Shown here: piece by piece, positions 23,684-30,663 of the stretch
Numbering within the stretch: the stretch's first letter is position 1
Layout: every line of letters begins with the position of its first letter
Source: Ruthenibacterium lactatiformans
GTDB taxonomy: Bacteria > Bacillota > Clostridia > Oscillospirales > Ruminococcaceae
Length of the DNA stretch: 41,896 bases
Assembly: GCF_000949455.1 (NCBI RefSeq)
Contig: NZ_JXXK01000033.1
Coordinates: 1 to 41,896, forward strand
Direction: 5' to 3'
The notes under the pieces: model-generated
Database searches by the model: none
What the model saw: the letters and a program-made list of their open reading frames with translations, nothing else
What the model was told of the DNA's origin: nothing
Translations under genes and position numbers: made by a program

Positions 23684-25960
23684 GTGCAGACACTGGAGGA
23701 AAAACAGCAGGACGGCATGACGGGCGCCGGCCCGGAGACGGAATTTCATACCGAGCTTTTCGGCTTTAACCGGGTGGAGGTGCTGTCTTACATCGAGCGC
23801 ATCTCCGCGGCAAACGCGGAGAAAGCGCGGGCGCTGGAGGACACCATCGCCGCGCTCCAAAAAGACCTGACAGGCGTGCGCCGGCAGGGAAGCACACTGG
23901 CGCAGAAGGCAAAGCAGGTATTCAACGAGCTGGAGAACCAGAAAAAACGTGCGGAGGACGCGGTGGCAGAGGCTGCCGCGCTGCGCACAGAGGTGGACAA
24001 GGCCAACGACGAGATCGCCGCGGTGCGCAGCCGCCTCTTTGCCCGGGAGCAGGAAAACGCCGCGCTGAAAAGCGACAATGCGCGGCTGAGCGAAACGGTG
24101 GACGATCTGACGCGCGCTTTGACACGCCGCGGCGCGCCGCTGCCGACCGGGCAGAACGCGTCCGCTTCGGGAAGCAGCGGCGACCAGGCCCTGCTGCAGC
24201 AGGCGCAGCTCAAGGCGCGGGACATTCTGCGCGCGGCTGACGCTCAGGCGACGGCGCACATTGAAAAGGCGAAAGAGGACGCCGCAGCCATTGTGGCCCA
24301 AGCAAAGGTGGAAAAGAGTAAAGCGAAGGCGGGGCTGGCGGAGTCCGCCGACGGCATTGCGGCCAGCATCGCTGTGCTGAAGGCGCAGCTTGCGGCGGTG
24401 GACGCCAAGATACTGGCGGCGACGGGCGATCTGCAGAAAGCCACCGACGGCATCACCGCCGCGCTGGGCAATACCGAGCGCAGCCTGTCCTCGCTTGGCG
24501 CGCAGGTGGAGCGTTTCCCTGAAAATGCGCCCGCCGCACAGCCGCAGCCGGCCCAACCGGCAGCGCCCCCAGCGCCGCAGGAGCCCGCTCCGGCCCGTGA
24601 ATACGCTGTGCAGGAGCATGCGGCGTACCCTGTACGGGAGGGGCGGAGCGTTCGGGACGGGGCGGTTCCCGCTTTTGCGCCGGACAGCGAATACGACCGA
24701 TATGTGCGCGCCCGCAGGGAAGAAGACGCCTATTACAGCGCTCTGCGCCGCGTGCGCTATGAAGATGAACTGCGCGACCGTTTTTATGAAGAGGAACGGC
24801 TTCGTCAGGAGGCCCTGCGCCGCATACGCTACGATGAAGCGCTGCGGGAACAGGAGTACGCGCGCCGCTGCGGCCCGGACCATCGCGCGCCTTATGCGGC
24901 CGCGCCGGAGGGCGGTTATCCTTTGTATGCATCCCGGAGGGACGACCGGTTTGACCGAGCGCCCGCCCTGGGGCGTGACGGAGGAGCGGCCGTTGTGCAG
25001 GCGAGAGAGGCGGATCTCCCGCAGACAGCGGCCGCCGGACGGCACGCTGCAGTCCAGCAGCCCATGGCGCCCATGCCGTCCTCTGTGCCGCCCGCGGCAG
25101 AGGAACCGCAGCAGGAGCTGCAGCCGCCGGCCTTTGAAGCCTCCCGCCCACGCTACCGCGCAACGAATGGCAGGCCGCTGCCGGGGCGCAACGTAACGCC
25201 TCAGGGAGACAGGCCCGCCGTCCTGGAGGAGCAATACGACGCGGTCCAGCACGCGGCTCGCGGCGGTGCGCCGGGCAATGCGCCTTATGATATTCCGGAA
25301 GCGCCGGCGCAGCCCGTGGTGCAGAAGGTGGAGATCCCGCAGGTGCCGCCGAAGGAGCCGCCGGAATCCGGCTCACAGATCCCGTTTGGAAAACCGCATG
25401 CACCGCGTGCCATGCCGTTTGCCCCGTTTGACCCCTATACGCCCCATACCGCGCCCTATATCGAACCGGACGCGGAGGCGGCCCGCATTTTGAACACGCC
25501 GCCGCCCCCGCCGCCGCGTGGGACGGAGGCGAAACAGCCCTATGTGCCGCAGCCCACGCCGATCGCGCCCAGCGTTCCGTTGTCGGGACCCTATGCCAGG
25601 CCGTCCGCCGCGGCGGTGGCGGGCACGCCGCAGGCGCAGCCTGCGCCCGCGCGCACCGAAGAGCCTGTGATCATCCCTTATTCCGCGCCCATCCCTCCGA
25701 TGGGAAGTAAGGCGGATGCGGGAGAAGCGGCCGCTGCTTCAGCGGCCCGGAAGGGGGAGGCTTCCCCGGCGGCGCCTGTATCCGGGCAGAAGAAGCCGGA
25801 AATGCAGCGCGCGCAGGAGCCTTCTGCACCGTCTGTGGGAGCTGCCGCGAAACCTCCGGTGTTCACTGCGCCGCGCGGCCAGCAAAAGCAGGGGTCCGCG
25901 CTGTCGGACGACCTGCTGGCCAATTTGAACGCGCTGCTCAACGGAGGGCAGGAACCGTAA
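23684..25960 (+). CDS. Large DivIVA-like coiled-coil protein
   Basis: A 758-aa protein I recognise only in part. The N-terminal segment (EFHTELFGFNRVEVLSYIERISAAN) resembles the DivIVA/GpsB lipid-binding domain, in which the FGFN...EV...Y pattern is usual. Residues about 35-160 and 180-270 are coiled coils. Residues 353-400 contain a 24-residue tandem repeat (ALRRVRYEDELRDR at 353, ALRRIRYDEALREQ at 377). The remainder is proline/alanine-rich and probably disordered, ending LSDDLLANLNALLNGG, similar to the FtsZ tail. Start is GTG 23684 with AGGAGG 8 nt upstream. DivIVA family members mark curved membrane and poles; placement after ftsZ supports a division or growth role. Its specific function is unknown. 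Confidence 0.8.
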   Translation: MQTLEEKQQDGMTGAGPETEFHTELFGFNRVEVLSYIERISAANAEKARALEDTIAALQKDLTGVRRQGSTLAQKAKQVFNELENQKKRAEDAVAEAAALRTEVDKANDEIAAVRSRLFAREQENAALKSDNARLSETVDDLTRALTRRGAPLPTGQNASASGSSGDQALLQQAQLKARDILRAADAQATAHIEKAKEDAAAIVAQAKVEKSKAKAGLAESADGIAASIAVLKAQLAAVDAKILAATGDLQKATDGITAALGNTERSLSSLGAQVERFPENAPAAQPQPAQPAAPPAPQEPAPAREYAVQEHAAYPVREGRSVRDGAVPAFAPDSEYDRYVRARREEDAYYSALRRVRYEDELRDRFYEEERLRQEALRRIRYDEALREQEYARRCGPDHRAPYAAAPEGGYPLYASRRDDRFDRAPALGRDGGAAVVQAREADLPQTAAAGRHAAVQQPMAPMPSSVPPAAEEPQQELQPPAFEASRPRYRATNGRPLPGRNVTPQGDRPAVLEEQYDAVQHAARGGAPGNAPYDIPEAPAQPVVQKVEIPQVPPKEPPESGSQIPFGKPHAPRAMPFAPFDPYTPHTAPYIEPDAEAARILNTPPPPPPRGTEAKQPYVPQPTPIAPSVPLSGPYARPSAAAVAGTPQAQPAPARTEEPVIIPYSAPIPPMGSKADAGEAAAASAARKGEASPAAPVSGQKKPEMQRAQEPSAPSVGAAAKPPVFTAPRGQQKQGSALSDDLLANLNALLNGGQEP

Positions 25961-25989
25961 GGCCGTCCGGGCCGAAGCCTTAAAATAAG

Positions 25990-26161
25990 GGCAACACCGC
26001 ACAATTCTAAGTGTCGAATCGCGCCGGCAGATTTTTTGGCAGGTTAAACAAAAATGCTCGCGAATACTTTGTGTATTCGCGAGCATTTTTGTGACAGTTG
26101 CCGGAAAATCTGCAAGCGAGGTGACGCTTAAGGCATCAGCCGTGAATTGTGCGGTGTTGCC
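25990..26161 (-). repeat. MITE-like foldback element, copy C
   Basis: 172 bp in the opposite orientation to copies A and B, with perfect 18-bp terminal inverted repeats GGCAACACCGCACAATTC / GAATTGTGCGGTGTTGCC and exact 4-bp flanking duplications TAAG (25986-25989 and 26162-26165). The centre holds a perfect hairpin with arms AAAAATGCTCGCGAATAC and a 5-nt loop. Perfect ends suggest this is the most recent copy. The stretch 26166-26366 that follows shows no gene. Confidence 0.93.
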
Positions 26162-26366
26162 TAAGACCGCATCTGCCGCGCGCAGCCGCATATCTTTCGG
26201 CGGCGCGTACGCAGGTGCGGTTTATTTTACGTTCGAGGGGCTCCTTCAACAACAAAAGCAGCCGGGGCTGTTTTCCGGCCGCATAAACAGATGCGCCGCC
26301 GTGACTATTTCCATAGGGGCCGGCGCAAACTATGAAAAGAGCCGTGCCTGGGAACAGAAATAGGAC

Positions 26367-26395
26367 TTGCATATTTTATACTAAAATGGTATAGT
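26367..26395 (+). promoter_or_regulatory. Promoter of trxA
   Basis: TTGCAT, 17-nt AT-rich spacer, TATAGT; about 80 nt before the thioredoxin ATG. Confidence 0.75.
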
Positions 26396-26475
26396 ATTAT
26401 TAAGGAAAAAGAAACCAATCCCGCCGGCGGTGAAAGCGCCGCACAGCGGGCGATAACACAAAAGGAGATAAGATT

Positions 26476-26784
26476 ATGGCGGTAAATGTGAAAACACAGG
26501 ATTTTGAAGAACAGGTGGCAAAGGCTTCCGGCCCGGTGCTGGTGGATTTCTGGGCGAGCTGGTGCGGTCCGTGCCGTATGCTGGCGCCGGTCATCGACCA
26601 GCTTGCGGCAGAGCAGACGGATGTAAAGGTCTGCAAGGTGAACATCGACGAAGAACCGGGCCTTGCCCAGCGCTTCGGCGTTATGAGCATCCCGACGGTG
26701 GTGCTGTTTGAAAACGGCCAGGAAAAAAACCGCAGCGTGGGCCTTGTGCCCAAGGAAAAGCTGCTGGCGCTGCTGGGACGCTGA
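26476..26784 (+). CDS. trxA: Thioredoxin
   Basis: A 102-aa thioredoxin, a cytoplasmic disulfide reductase. The redox motif is WCGPC with Cys30 and Cys33, the buried Asp is in LVDFWASW (Asp24), and the cis-proline lies in MSIPTVVLF. Length and order of strands are canonical. AAAGGAGA precedes the ATG. It is a single-gene unit between its own promoter and a strong bidirectional terminator. Confidence 0.97.
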   Translation: MAVNVKTQDFEEQVAKASGPVLVDFWASWCGPCRMLAPVIDQLAAEQTDVKVCKVNIDEEPGLAQRFGVMSIPTVVLFENGQEKNRSVGLVPKEKLLALLGR

Positions 26785-26847
26785 TTGGTCTGAGGAATCC
26801 GGAGGATAAGACAGCCTTCAGGATGGTTTTCATGTTTTGAGGCAGTA

Positions 26848-26887
26848 AAAAGGCCGCGTGCCCTTTCACAAGGGCACGCGGCCTTTT
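26848..26887. terminator. Bidirectional terminator between trxA and the HD-domain gene
   Basis: A perfect 17-bp stem (AAAAGGCCGCGTGCCCT and complement) with a 6-nt loop, giving T runs on both strands; it serves the convergent trxA and HD-domain genes. Confidence 0.9.
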
Positions 26888-26909
26888 GGGATTCATAAGG
26901 CAACAGGGC

Positions 26910-27494
26910 TCAGCGGCGGTTGACGCTGCTGGTGCCCTTCTCTACCAGGTAAGTGGCCTCCAGGTCTGCCAGATGAAGCTTGACAGCCAGCGGGTATTCG
27001 TCGAACGCATTGCTGATGGCGTAGCTGCCGCCGCGCACCGCGTCGTCGAAGCCGCCCATGTGCCAGCGGATGGCGATGGCCTCCACGGGCTTCAGGCGGA
27101 TGAAACGCTCGATGAGATAAACACTCTTCTCCCCGTGACCGAACGGAAAAGCGTCCTGCACGCTGTAAGAGGGAACCTTTTCCCATTGTCCGGTGGCGTC
27201 GTTCTTTACGTTGCGGAACCCCGATTTGTAGTAATTGGCCTTGCACAGGTCGTGCAGCAGAGAAACGAGGGTGAAACTCTCCTTGTTGTCCTCTTCCGTG
27301 TAAAAGCGGGACATCAGCACGTTATACACGTTGATGCTGTGCATCACAAGGCCGCATTCGCACGCGCCGTGAAAACGCGTGGAGGCCGGAGCCGTATAAA
27401 AATCCGTGGTCGCCAGCCAGTCCAGCAGCTGCTGCGCGCCGGGGCGGGAGACATTTTCGGAAAAAATACGGATAAACTCTGCTTTGTAATCCAT
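26910..27494 (-). CDS. HD-domain hydrolase
   Basis: A 194-aa protein with a likely HD-type metal phosphohydrolase core: His42 or His52 in HGACECGLVMHS, the HD pair in LLHDLCK (His81-Asp82), a further HGEKS and RWHMGG. Such proteins hydrolyse nucleotides or cyclic dinucleotides or act in nucleic acid metabolism; the substrate cannot be told from sequence. Start is ATG 27494 (MDYKAEF), 4 nt after the stop of the upstream PC4-like gene, so the pair is an operon. The C-terminal part has no recognised extra domain. Confidence 0.8.
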   Translation of the reverse strand: MDYKAEFIRIFSENVSRPGAQQLLDWLATTDFYTAPASTRFHGACECGLVMHSINVYNVLMSRFYTEEDNKESFTLVSLLHDLCKANYYKSGFRNVKNDATGQWEKVPSYSVQDAFPFGHGEKSVYLIERFIRLKPVEAIAIRWHMGGFDDAVRGGSYAISNAFDEYPLAVKLHLADLEATYLVEKGTSSVNRR

Positions 27495-27498
27495 ACCG

Positions 27499-27720
27499 TC
27501 AGATCTCAAGATCGTTCAGGATGCCCTTCAGAATGGCCAGCTCGTCGTGGGTGAGGCTGATGCCCTTGCCCATTTTGCTGTTGTCGGGCGCCCAGTCGCG
27601 GATGTCGTATTTGGGCTCGCGGTCGTTCCAGCTCACCATATTGAGCTGCCGTTCCCAGCCGTTGGGGCTCTGGGACAGCACCGCGATGCGTTCTGTGATC
27701 TCATATTTGAATTCTGCCAT
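27499..27720 (-). CDS. YdbC/PC4-like single-stranded nucleic acid-binding protein
   Basis: A 73-aa protein beginning MAEFKYEITERIAVLSQ. NGWERQLNMVSWNDREPKYDIRDWAPDNSKMGKGI matches the YdbC family, bacterial homologues of the eukaryotic coactivator PC4, which bind single-stranded DNA as dimers. The ATG has a GAGGAG site; an open frame extends 14 codons upstream without one. It is the first gene of a two-gene operon with the HD hydrolase, suggesting a shared nucleic-acid role; that link is inference. Confidence 0.88.
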   Translation of the reverse strand: MAEFKYEITERIAVLSQSPNGWERQLNMVSWNDREPKYDIRDWAPDNSKMGKGISLTHDELAILKGILNDLEI

Positions 27721-27795
27721 AAAACTGATACTCCTCTGAAATGAAAATGTATGCCAGTGCACGAGTAGCCTCGCGCTCGGCCTGCGACACTGTTA

Positions 27796-27824
27796 ATGAT
27801 AGCGGATACGGGGCGCAAATGCAA
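27796..27824 (-). promoter_or_regulatory. Promoter of the PC4-like/HD operon
   Basis: On the minus strand TTGCAT, 17-nt spacer, TATCAT, about 76 nt before the ATG. Confidence 0.65.
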
Positions 27825-27854
27825 GGTTTAAAAAAAACTTCGTGCTGCGCCCGC

Positions 27855-27883
27855 TTGCACAACAGCCGCGCGCTTGGTAAAAT
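27855..27883 (+). promoter_or_regulatory. Promoter of the DauR-like regulator
   Basis: TTGCAC, 17-nt spacer, TAAAAT, divergent from the promoter at 27796-27824. The leader carries a hairpin (ATCACCCC/GGGGTGAT, about 27894-27927) just before the ribosome-binding site. Confidence 0.65.
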
Positions 27884-27953
27884 AGGAACAGCATCACCCC
27901 TGCGCGGCGCATGGCGGTGGGGGTGATACATTTTGATTTTAGGAGGGAGCCCC

Positions 27954-28625
27954 GTGTCTGAATACAATGTGCCCTTCACAGACGAGGACCACCGCATCCT
28001 CAGCTCCTGTGTTACGCTGGTGGAAGGCCTTGCGGACTATCTGGGCGGCGGATATGAGATCGTGCTGCACAGCCTCGAGGATGTGGAGCACTCGGTGGTG
28101 AAGATCATCAACGGCCACCACACGGGCCGCACGACGGGCGCGCCCATCACGGATCTCGCGCTCTCCATGCTCTCGCGGATAGAGAACGAGAACCGGCCGG
28201 GCTATATCTCCTATTTTTCCAGGAACAAAAAGGGAGAGCCGCTCAAGGCTGCCACCATCGCCATCCGCGGCGTGGGCGGGCGTATCATCGGGCTGCTGTG
28301 CATCAATTTTTACCTCAACACGCCGCTTTCGCATCTTCTGGATTCGCTGTGCGCTCCCGCACAGCAGAGCCCTGCGGTGACGGAGACCTTCGCTGAGAAC
28401 ACGCGGGAGCTGGTGGTGCAGTCTGTGGAGCAGGCGCGCGCACAGGTGATGGCGGACGGAAGCATTCTGCCGTCAAACAAGAACCGGGAGATCGTGGCGC
28501 TTTTGCACCGCTGGAATATCTTTAAGATAAAGGATTCCGTCCCGCTCACGGCCCAGGCGCTGGATATTTCGCCCAATACGGTGTACCTGCACCTGCGCAA
28601 CGTCCGCCAGGAGGAGGACGCTTAG
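27954..28625 (+). CDS. YheO/DauR-type transcriptional regulator
   Basis: A 223-aa regulator. The N-terminal half (about residues 8-120) is the YheO-like PAS domain (LADYLGGGYEIVLHSLEDVEHSVVKIINGHHTGR, GRIIGLLCINFYLN), and the C-terminal half (about 155-218) is a helix-turn-helix of the DauR type (NKNREIVALLHRWNIFKIKDSV, ALDISPNTVYLHLRNVR). DauR relatives control D-arginine use in Pseudomonas; the ligand here is unknown. GTG 27954 is chosen because AGGAGGG lies 6 nt upstream. The downstream ridA-aminotransferase-nhaC operon is the natural target, and its promoter region holds repeated sites. Confidence 0.88.
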   Translation: MSEYNVPFTDEDHRILSSCVTLVEGLADYLGGGYEIVLHSLEDVEHSVVKIINGHHTGRTTGAPITDLALSMLSRIENENRPGYISYFSRNKKGEPLKAATIAIRGVGGRIIGLLCINFYLNTPLSHLLDSLCAPAQQSPAVTETFAENTRELVVQSVEQARAQVMADGSILPSNKNREIVALLHRWNIFKIKDSVPLTAQALDISPNTVYLHLRNVRQEEDA

Positions 28626-28689
28626 AGCAAGGCTTTTTATTGCGGAGCAAAAATAGCCGCAGGCTGTTTTTTCGGCCCTGCGTCCCTTC

Positions 28690-28724
28690 AGATATTTTTT
28701 ATTGCTGTGCAATAAAAAATATCT
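28690..28724. promoter_or_regulatory. Perfect 16-bp inverted repeat (operator or hairpin)
   Basis: AGATATTTTTTATTGC, TGT spacer, and its exact complement. A weaker relative, TTTTTATTGC-GGA-GCAAAAA, occurs at about 28636-28657 directly after the regulator's stop. No T-run follows, so a protein-binding site is as likely as a transcription-termination structure. Confidence 0.5.
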
Positions 28725-28738
28725 ATGCAAATTTCCGT

Positions 28739-28767
28739 TTGAATGAAAAATAATTTAGTGTTATACT
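28739..28767 (+). promoter_or_regulatory. Promoter P1 of the ridA operon
   Basis: TTGAAT, 17-nt spacer GAAAAATAATTTAGTGT, TATACT. Its start at about 28774 is followed within 50 nt by an intrinsic terminator. Confidence 0.7.
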
Positions 28768-28783
28768 GATAAACAACATAGTC

Positions 28784-28822
28784 AAAGACGGCGTGCGCTC
28801 CCGGAGCGCACGCCGTCTTTTA
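28784..28822 (+). terminator. Terminator/attenuator between P1 and P2
   Basis: A perfect 17-bp stem AAAGACGGCGTGCGCTC and its complement, 3-nt loop, TTTT run. It would end P1 transcripts after about 50 nt unless anti-terminated. Confidence 0.75.
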
Positions 28823-28871
28823 TTGGGCGGTATTACCGATAAAATGAAATAAAATTTAGTTAATCGTTCAA

Positions 28872-28900
28872 TTGAATAAAAAATATTTTAGTGCTAACAT
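28872..28900 (+). promoter_or_regulatory. Promoter P2 of the ridA operon
   Basis: TTGAAT, 17-nt spacer AAAAAATATTTTAGTGC, TAACAT. The block is nearly identical to P1 including the spacer; a third related block lies at 28843-28864 (AATGAAATAAAATTTAGTTA). Confidence 0.6.
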
Positions 28901-28964
28901 GGAAGCAGAAAAATGCTGCGGGCTTCGGGCGCGCGGCCAAAAGCGAAGAAAGGAAGAAAAGCAT

Positions 28965-29339
28965 ATGGAAAAAATTCACACGGAAAAGGCCCCGGCCGCA
29001 ATCGGCCCTTATTCGCAGGCGATGAAGCAGGGGGGGCTGGTGTTCACCTCCGGCCAGATCCCGCTGGACCCGGCGACGGGCGCCGTCGTGGGGGAAGATA
29101 TCACAGCGCAGGCAAAGCAGGTGCTTGAAAACCTCAAGGCCGTGCTGGAAGCATCCGGTGCGGCGCTGGATACAGTGCTCAAGACGACATGCTTTCTGGC
29201 GGATATGGCGGACTTCGCGCCCTTCAACGAGCTGTATGCGGCCTATTTCACAGGCTGCCCGGCACGCTCCTGCGTGGCGGTGAAACAGCTGCCCAAAGGT
29301 GTGCTCGTAGAAGTGGAGGCCATTGCGGCGGTGCGCTGA
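28965..29339 (+). CDS. ridA: RidA family enamine/imine deaminase
   Basis: A 124-aa YjgF/RidA protein; the family hydrolyses reactive 2-aminoacrylate and related imines released by PLP enzymes. Motifs are APAAIGPYSQAM near the N-terminus, TSGQIPLDP, and PARSCVAVKQLPKGVLVEVEAIA with the conserved Arg and Glu of the active cleft. The start is ATG 28965 with AGGAAG upstream; the frame extends further 5' over promoter P2. It is followed at 42 nt by a PLP aminotransferase, a sensible pairing of a producer and a remover of imines. Confidence 0.94.
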   Translation: MEKIHTEKAPAAIGPYSQAMKQGGLVFTSGQIPLDPATGAVVGEDITAQAKQVLENLKAVLEASGAALDTVLKTTCFLADMADFAPFNELYAAYFTGCPARSCVAVKQLPKGVLVEVEAIAAVR

Positions 29340-29381
29340 AAGACAAAACGATCTATATAAGAGCGAAAGGAGAGGCAAGCG

Positions 29382-30605
29382 ATGGATATCAAGGCAAAAA
29401 TGAACGGGCGCTTCCGCGACCTGCAGGGCGGCCTGTTCCTGGAAGTGACGAAGGCAGACGTGGGCGAGGGCGCCGGCAACTTTATGAAGGCAGGCGGCGA
29501 CATCATGGCCTGGGCGGACCCCTTCTTCCCGGACCCGGCCATCCCGGAGTCTGTGAAAAAGGCGATGCACGAGGCGATCGACGGGGGGTTCCCGGCCCAT
29601 TACGGCATGCCCATCGGCATCTACGAGCTGCGCGAGGCGCTGGCGGAGCATATCTCGGAGCGGACGGGCCTTTCCATCGACCCCAGCCGCAATGTCATCG
29701 TGACGCCGGGCTCGGACAGCGGGCTTTTGTACGCCATGATGCCGTTCATCTCGGAGGGGGACGAGGTGATGGTGCCGGACCCCAGCTATCCCAGCAATTT
29801 CCTCAACCCGAAGCTGCTGGGCGGCAAGACGGTGCCCGTGCCGCTGTACCCCGAGGACAATTACCAGGTGCGCATCGAGGAATTTGAAAAACGCCTCACG
29901 CCGCGCACGAAGATGGTGCTGCTCACGCACCCCAACAATCCCACCACTACGGTGTACCGGCGCGAGAGCATCGAGGCGCTGTGCCGCTTCATCATCGACA
30001 ACGATCTGGTGCTGGTGTGCGACCAGGCGTTTGAAGACCACATCTACGACGGCATCGAATTCGTGGCGCCGTGCACGCTGCCCGGCATGTGGGAGCGCAC
30101 GCTCACAGTATGCTCCATTTCCAAGGGCATCGGGCTGTCCGGCTTCCGCATCGGCTATATCTATGCGTGCGACAAGATCATGGATGTGCTGTACGGCGGC
30201 GCGGTGAACGTGCTGGGCGCAGCGTGCACCCTCAGCTCGCTGGGCGCCATCGCGGCCATCAAGGACAAGGAGCATATGCGAAGCAATTATGAGCGCCTCG
30301 AGCGCCGCCGCCGTCTGGCATACGACATCCTCTCCACAGCACCCGGCGTGGAGATGAAGATGAGCGAGAGCGGCATCCTGTCCTGGCTCAATATCAGCCG
30401 GCTGGGCACGAGCGCCGAGGTGGCCGATTACATCATGGAGCATGCGAAAATCATGGTGAACCAGGGCACGCCCTACGGCGCGCAGGGCGAGGGCTGGCTG
30501 CGCATCGTGACGGCCTGCTTCGCCAGCGATGAGGATGCGGTCGTGCGCTTTGAGCGCATCAAGGTAGCGCTCACACGGCTGGCGAAGGAAAAGGGCATTG
30601 CATAG
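29382..30605 (+). CDS. Class I/II PLP-dependent aminotransferase
   Basis: A 407-aa fold-type I aminotransferase. It has the family start region (PAHYGMPIGIYELREALAEHI), VTPGSDSGLLYAMMPF, LTHPNNPTTTVY, VCDQAFEDHIYDG and the PLP lysine in SISKGIGLSGFRIGYI (Lys248); a conserved Arg lies in the C-terminal WLRIVTACF. Substrate cannot be assigned; aspartate/aromatic or alanine-type transaminase are all possible. The operon with ridA and an NhaC-type antiporter under a DauR-like regulator points to catabolism of a particular amino acid. AAAGGAGAGG precedes the ATG. Confidence 0.92.
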   Translation: MDIKAKMNGRFRDLQGGLFLEVTKADVGEGAGNFMKAGGDIMAWADPFFPDPAIPESVKKAMHEAIDGGFPAHYGMPIGIYELREALAEHISERTGLSIDPSRNVIVTPGSDSGLLYAMMPFISEGDEVMVPDPSYPSNFLNPKLLGGKTVPVPLYPEDNYQVRIEEFEKRLTPRTKMVLLTHPNNPTTTVYRRESIEALCRFIIDNDLVLVCDQAFEDHIYDGIEFVAPCTLPGMWERTLTVCSISKGIGLSGFRIGYIYACDKIMDVLYGGAVNVLGAACTLSSLGAIAAIKDKEHMRSNYERLERRRRLAYDILSTAPGVEMKMSESGILSWLNISRLGTSAEVADYIMEHAKIMVNQGTPYGAQGEGWLRIVTACFASDEDAVVRFERIKVALTRLAKEKGIA

Positions 30606-30663
30606 GCAAGGGCCGGCCGCAGGGCCGGAAGGGTATCAAATGTAAGGAAAGGAAGGAAGACCA

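Noticed and set aside
22394..25252. Very long minus-strand open frame (over 900 codons) opposite ftsZ and the DivIVA-like gene
   Set aside because: It is antisense to two well-supported genes, has no recognisable domain and no ribosome-binding site. Long antisense frames are common in GC-rich DNA; similar ones opposite valS and the PBP gene were discarded for the same reason.
26166..26366. Short open frame after repeat copy C
   Set aside because: The frame begins inside the repeat element, has low-complexity codon use and ends before the trxA promoter; no protein family visible.
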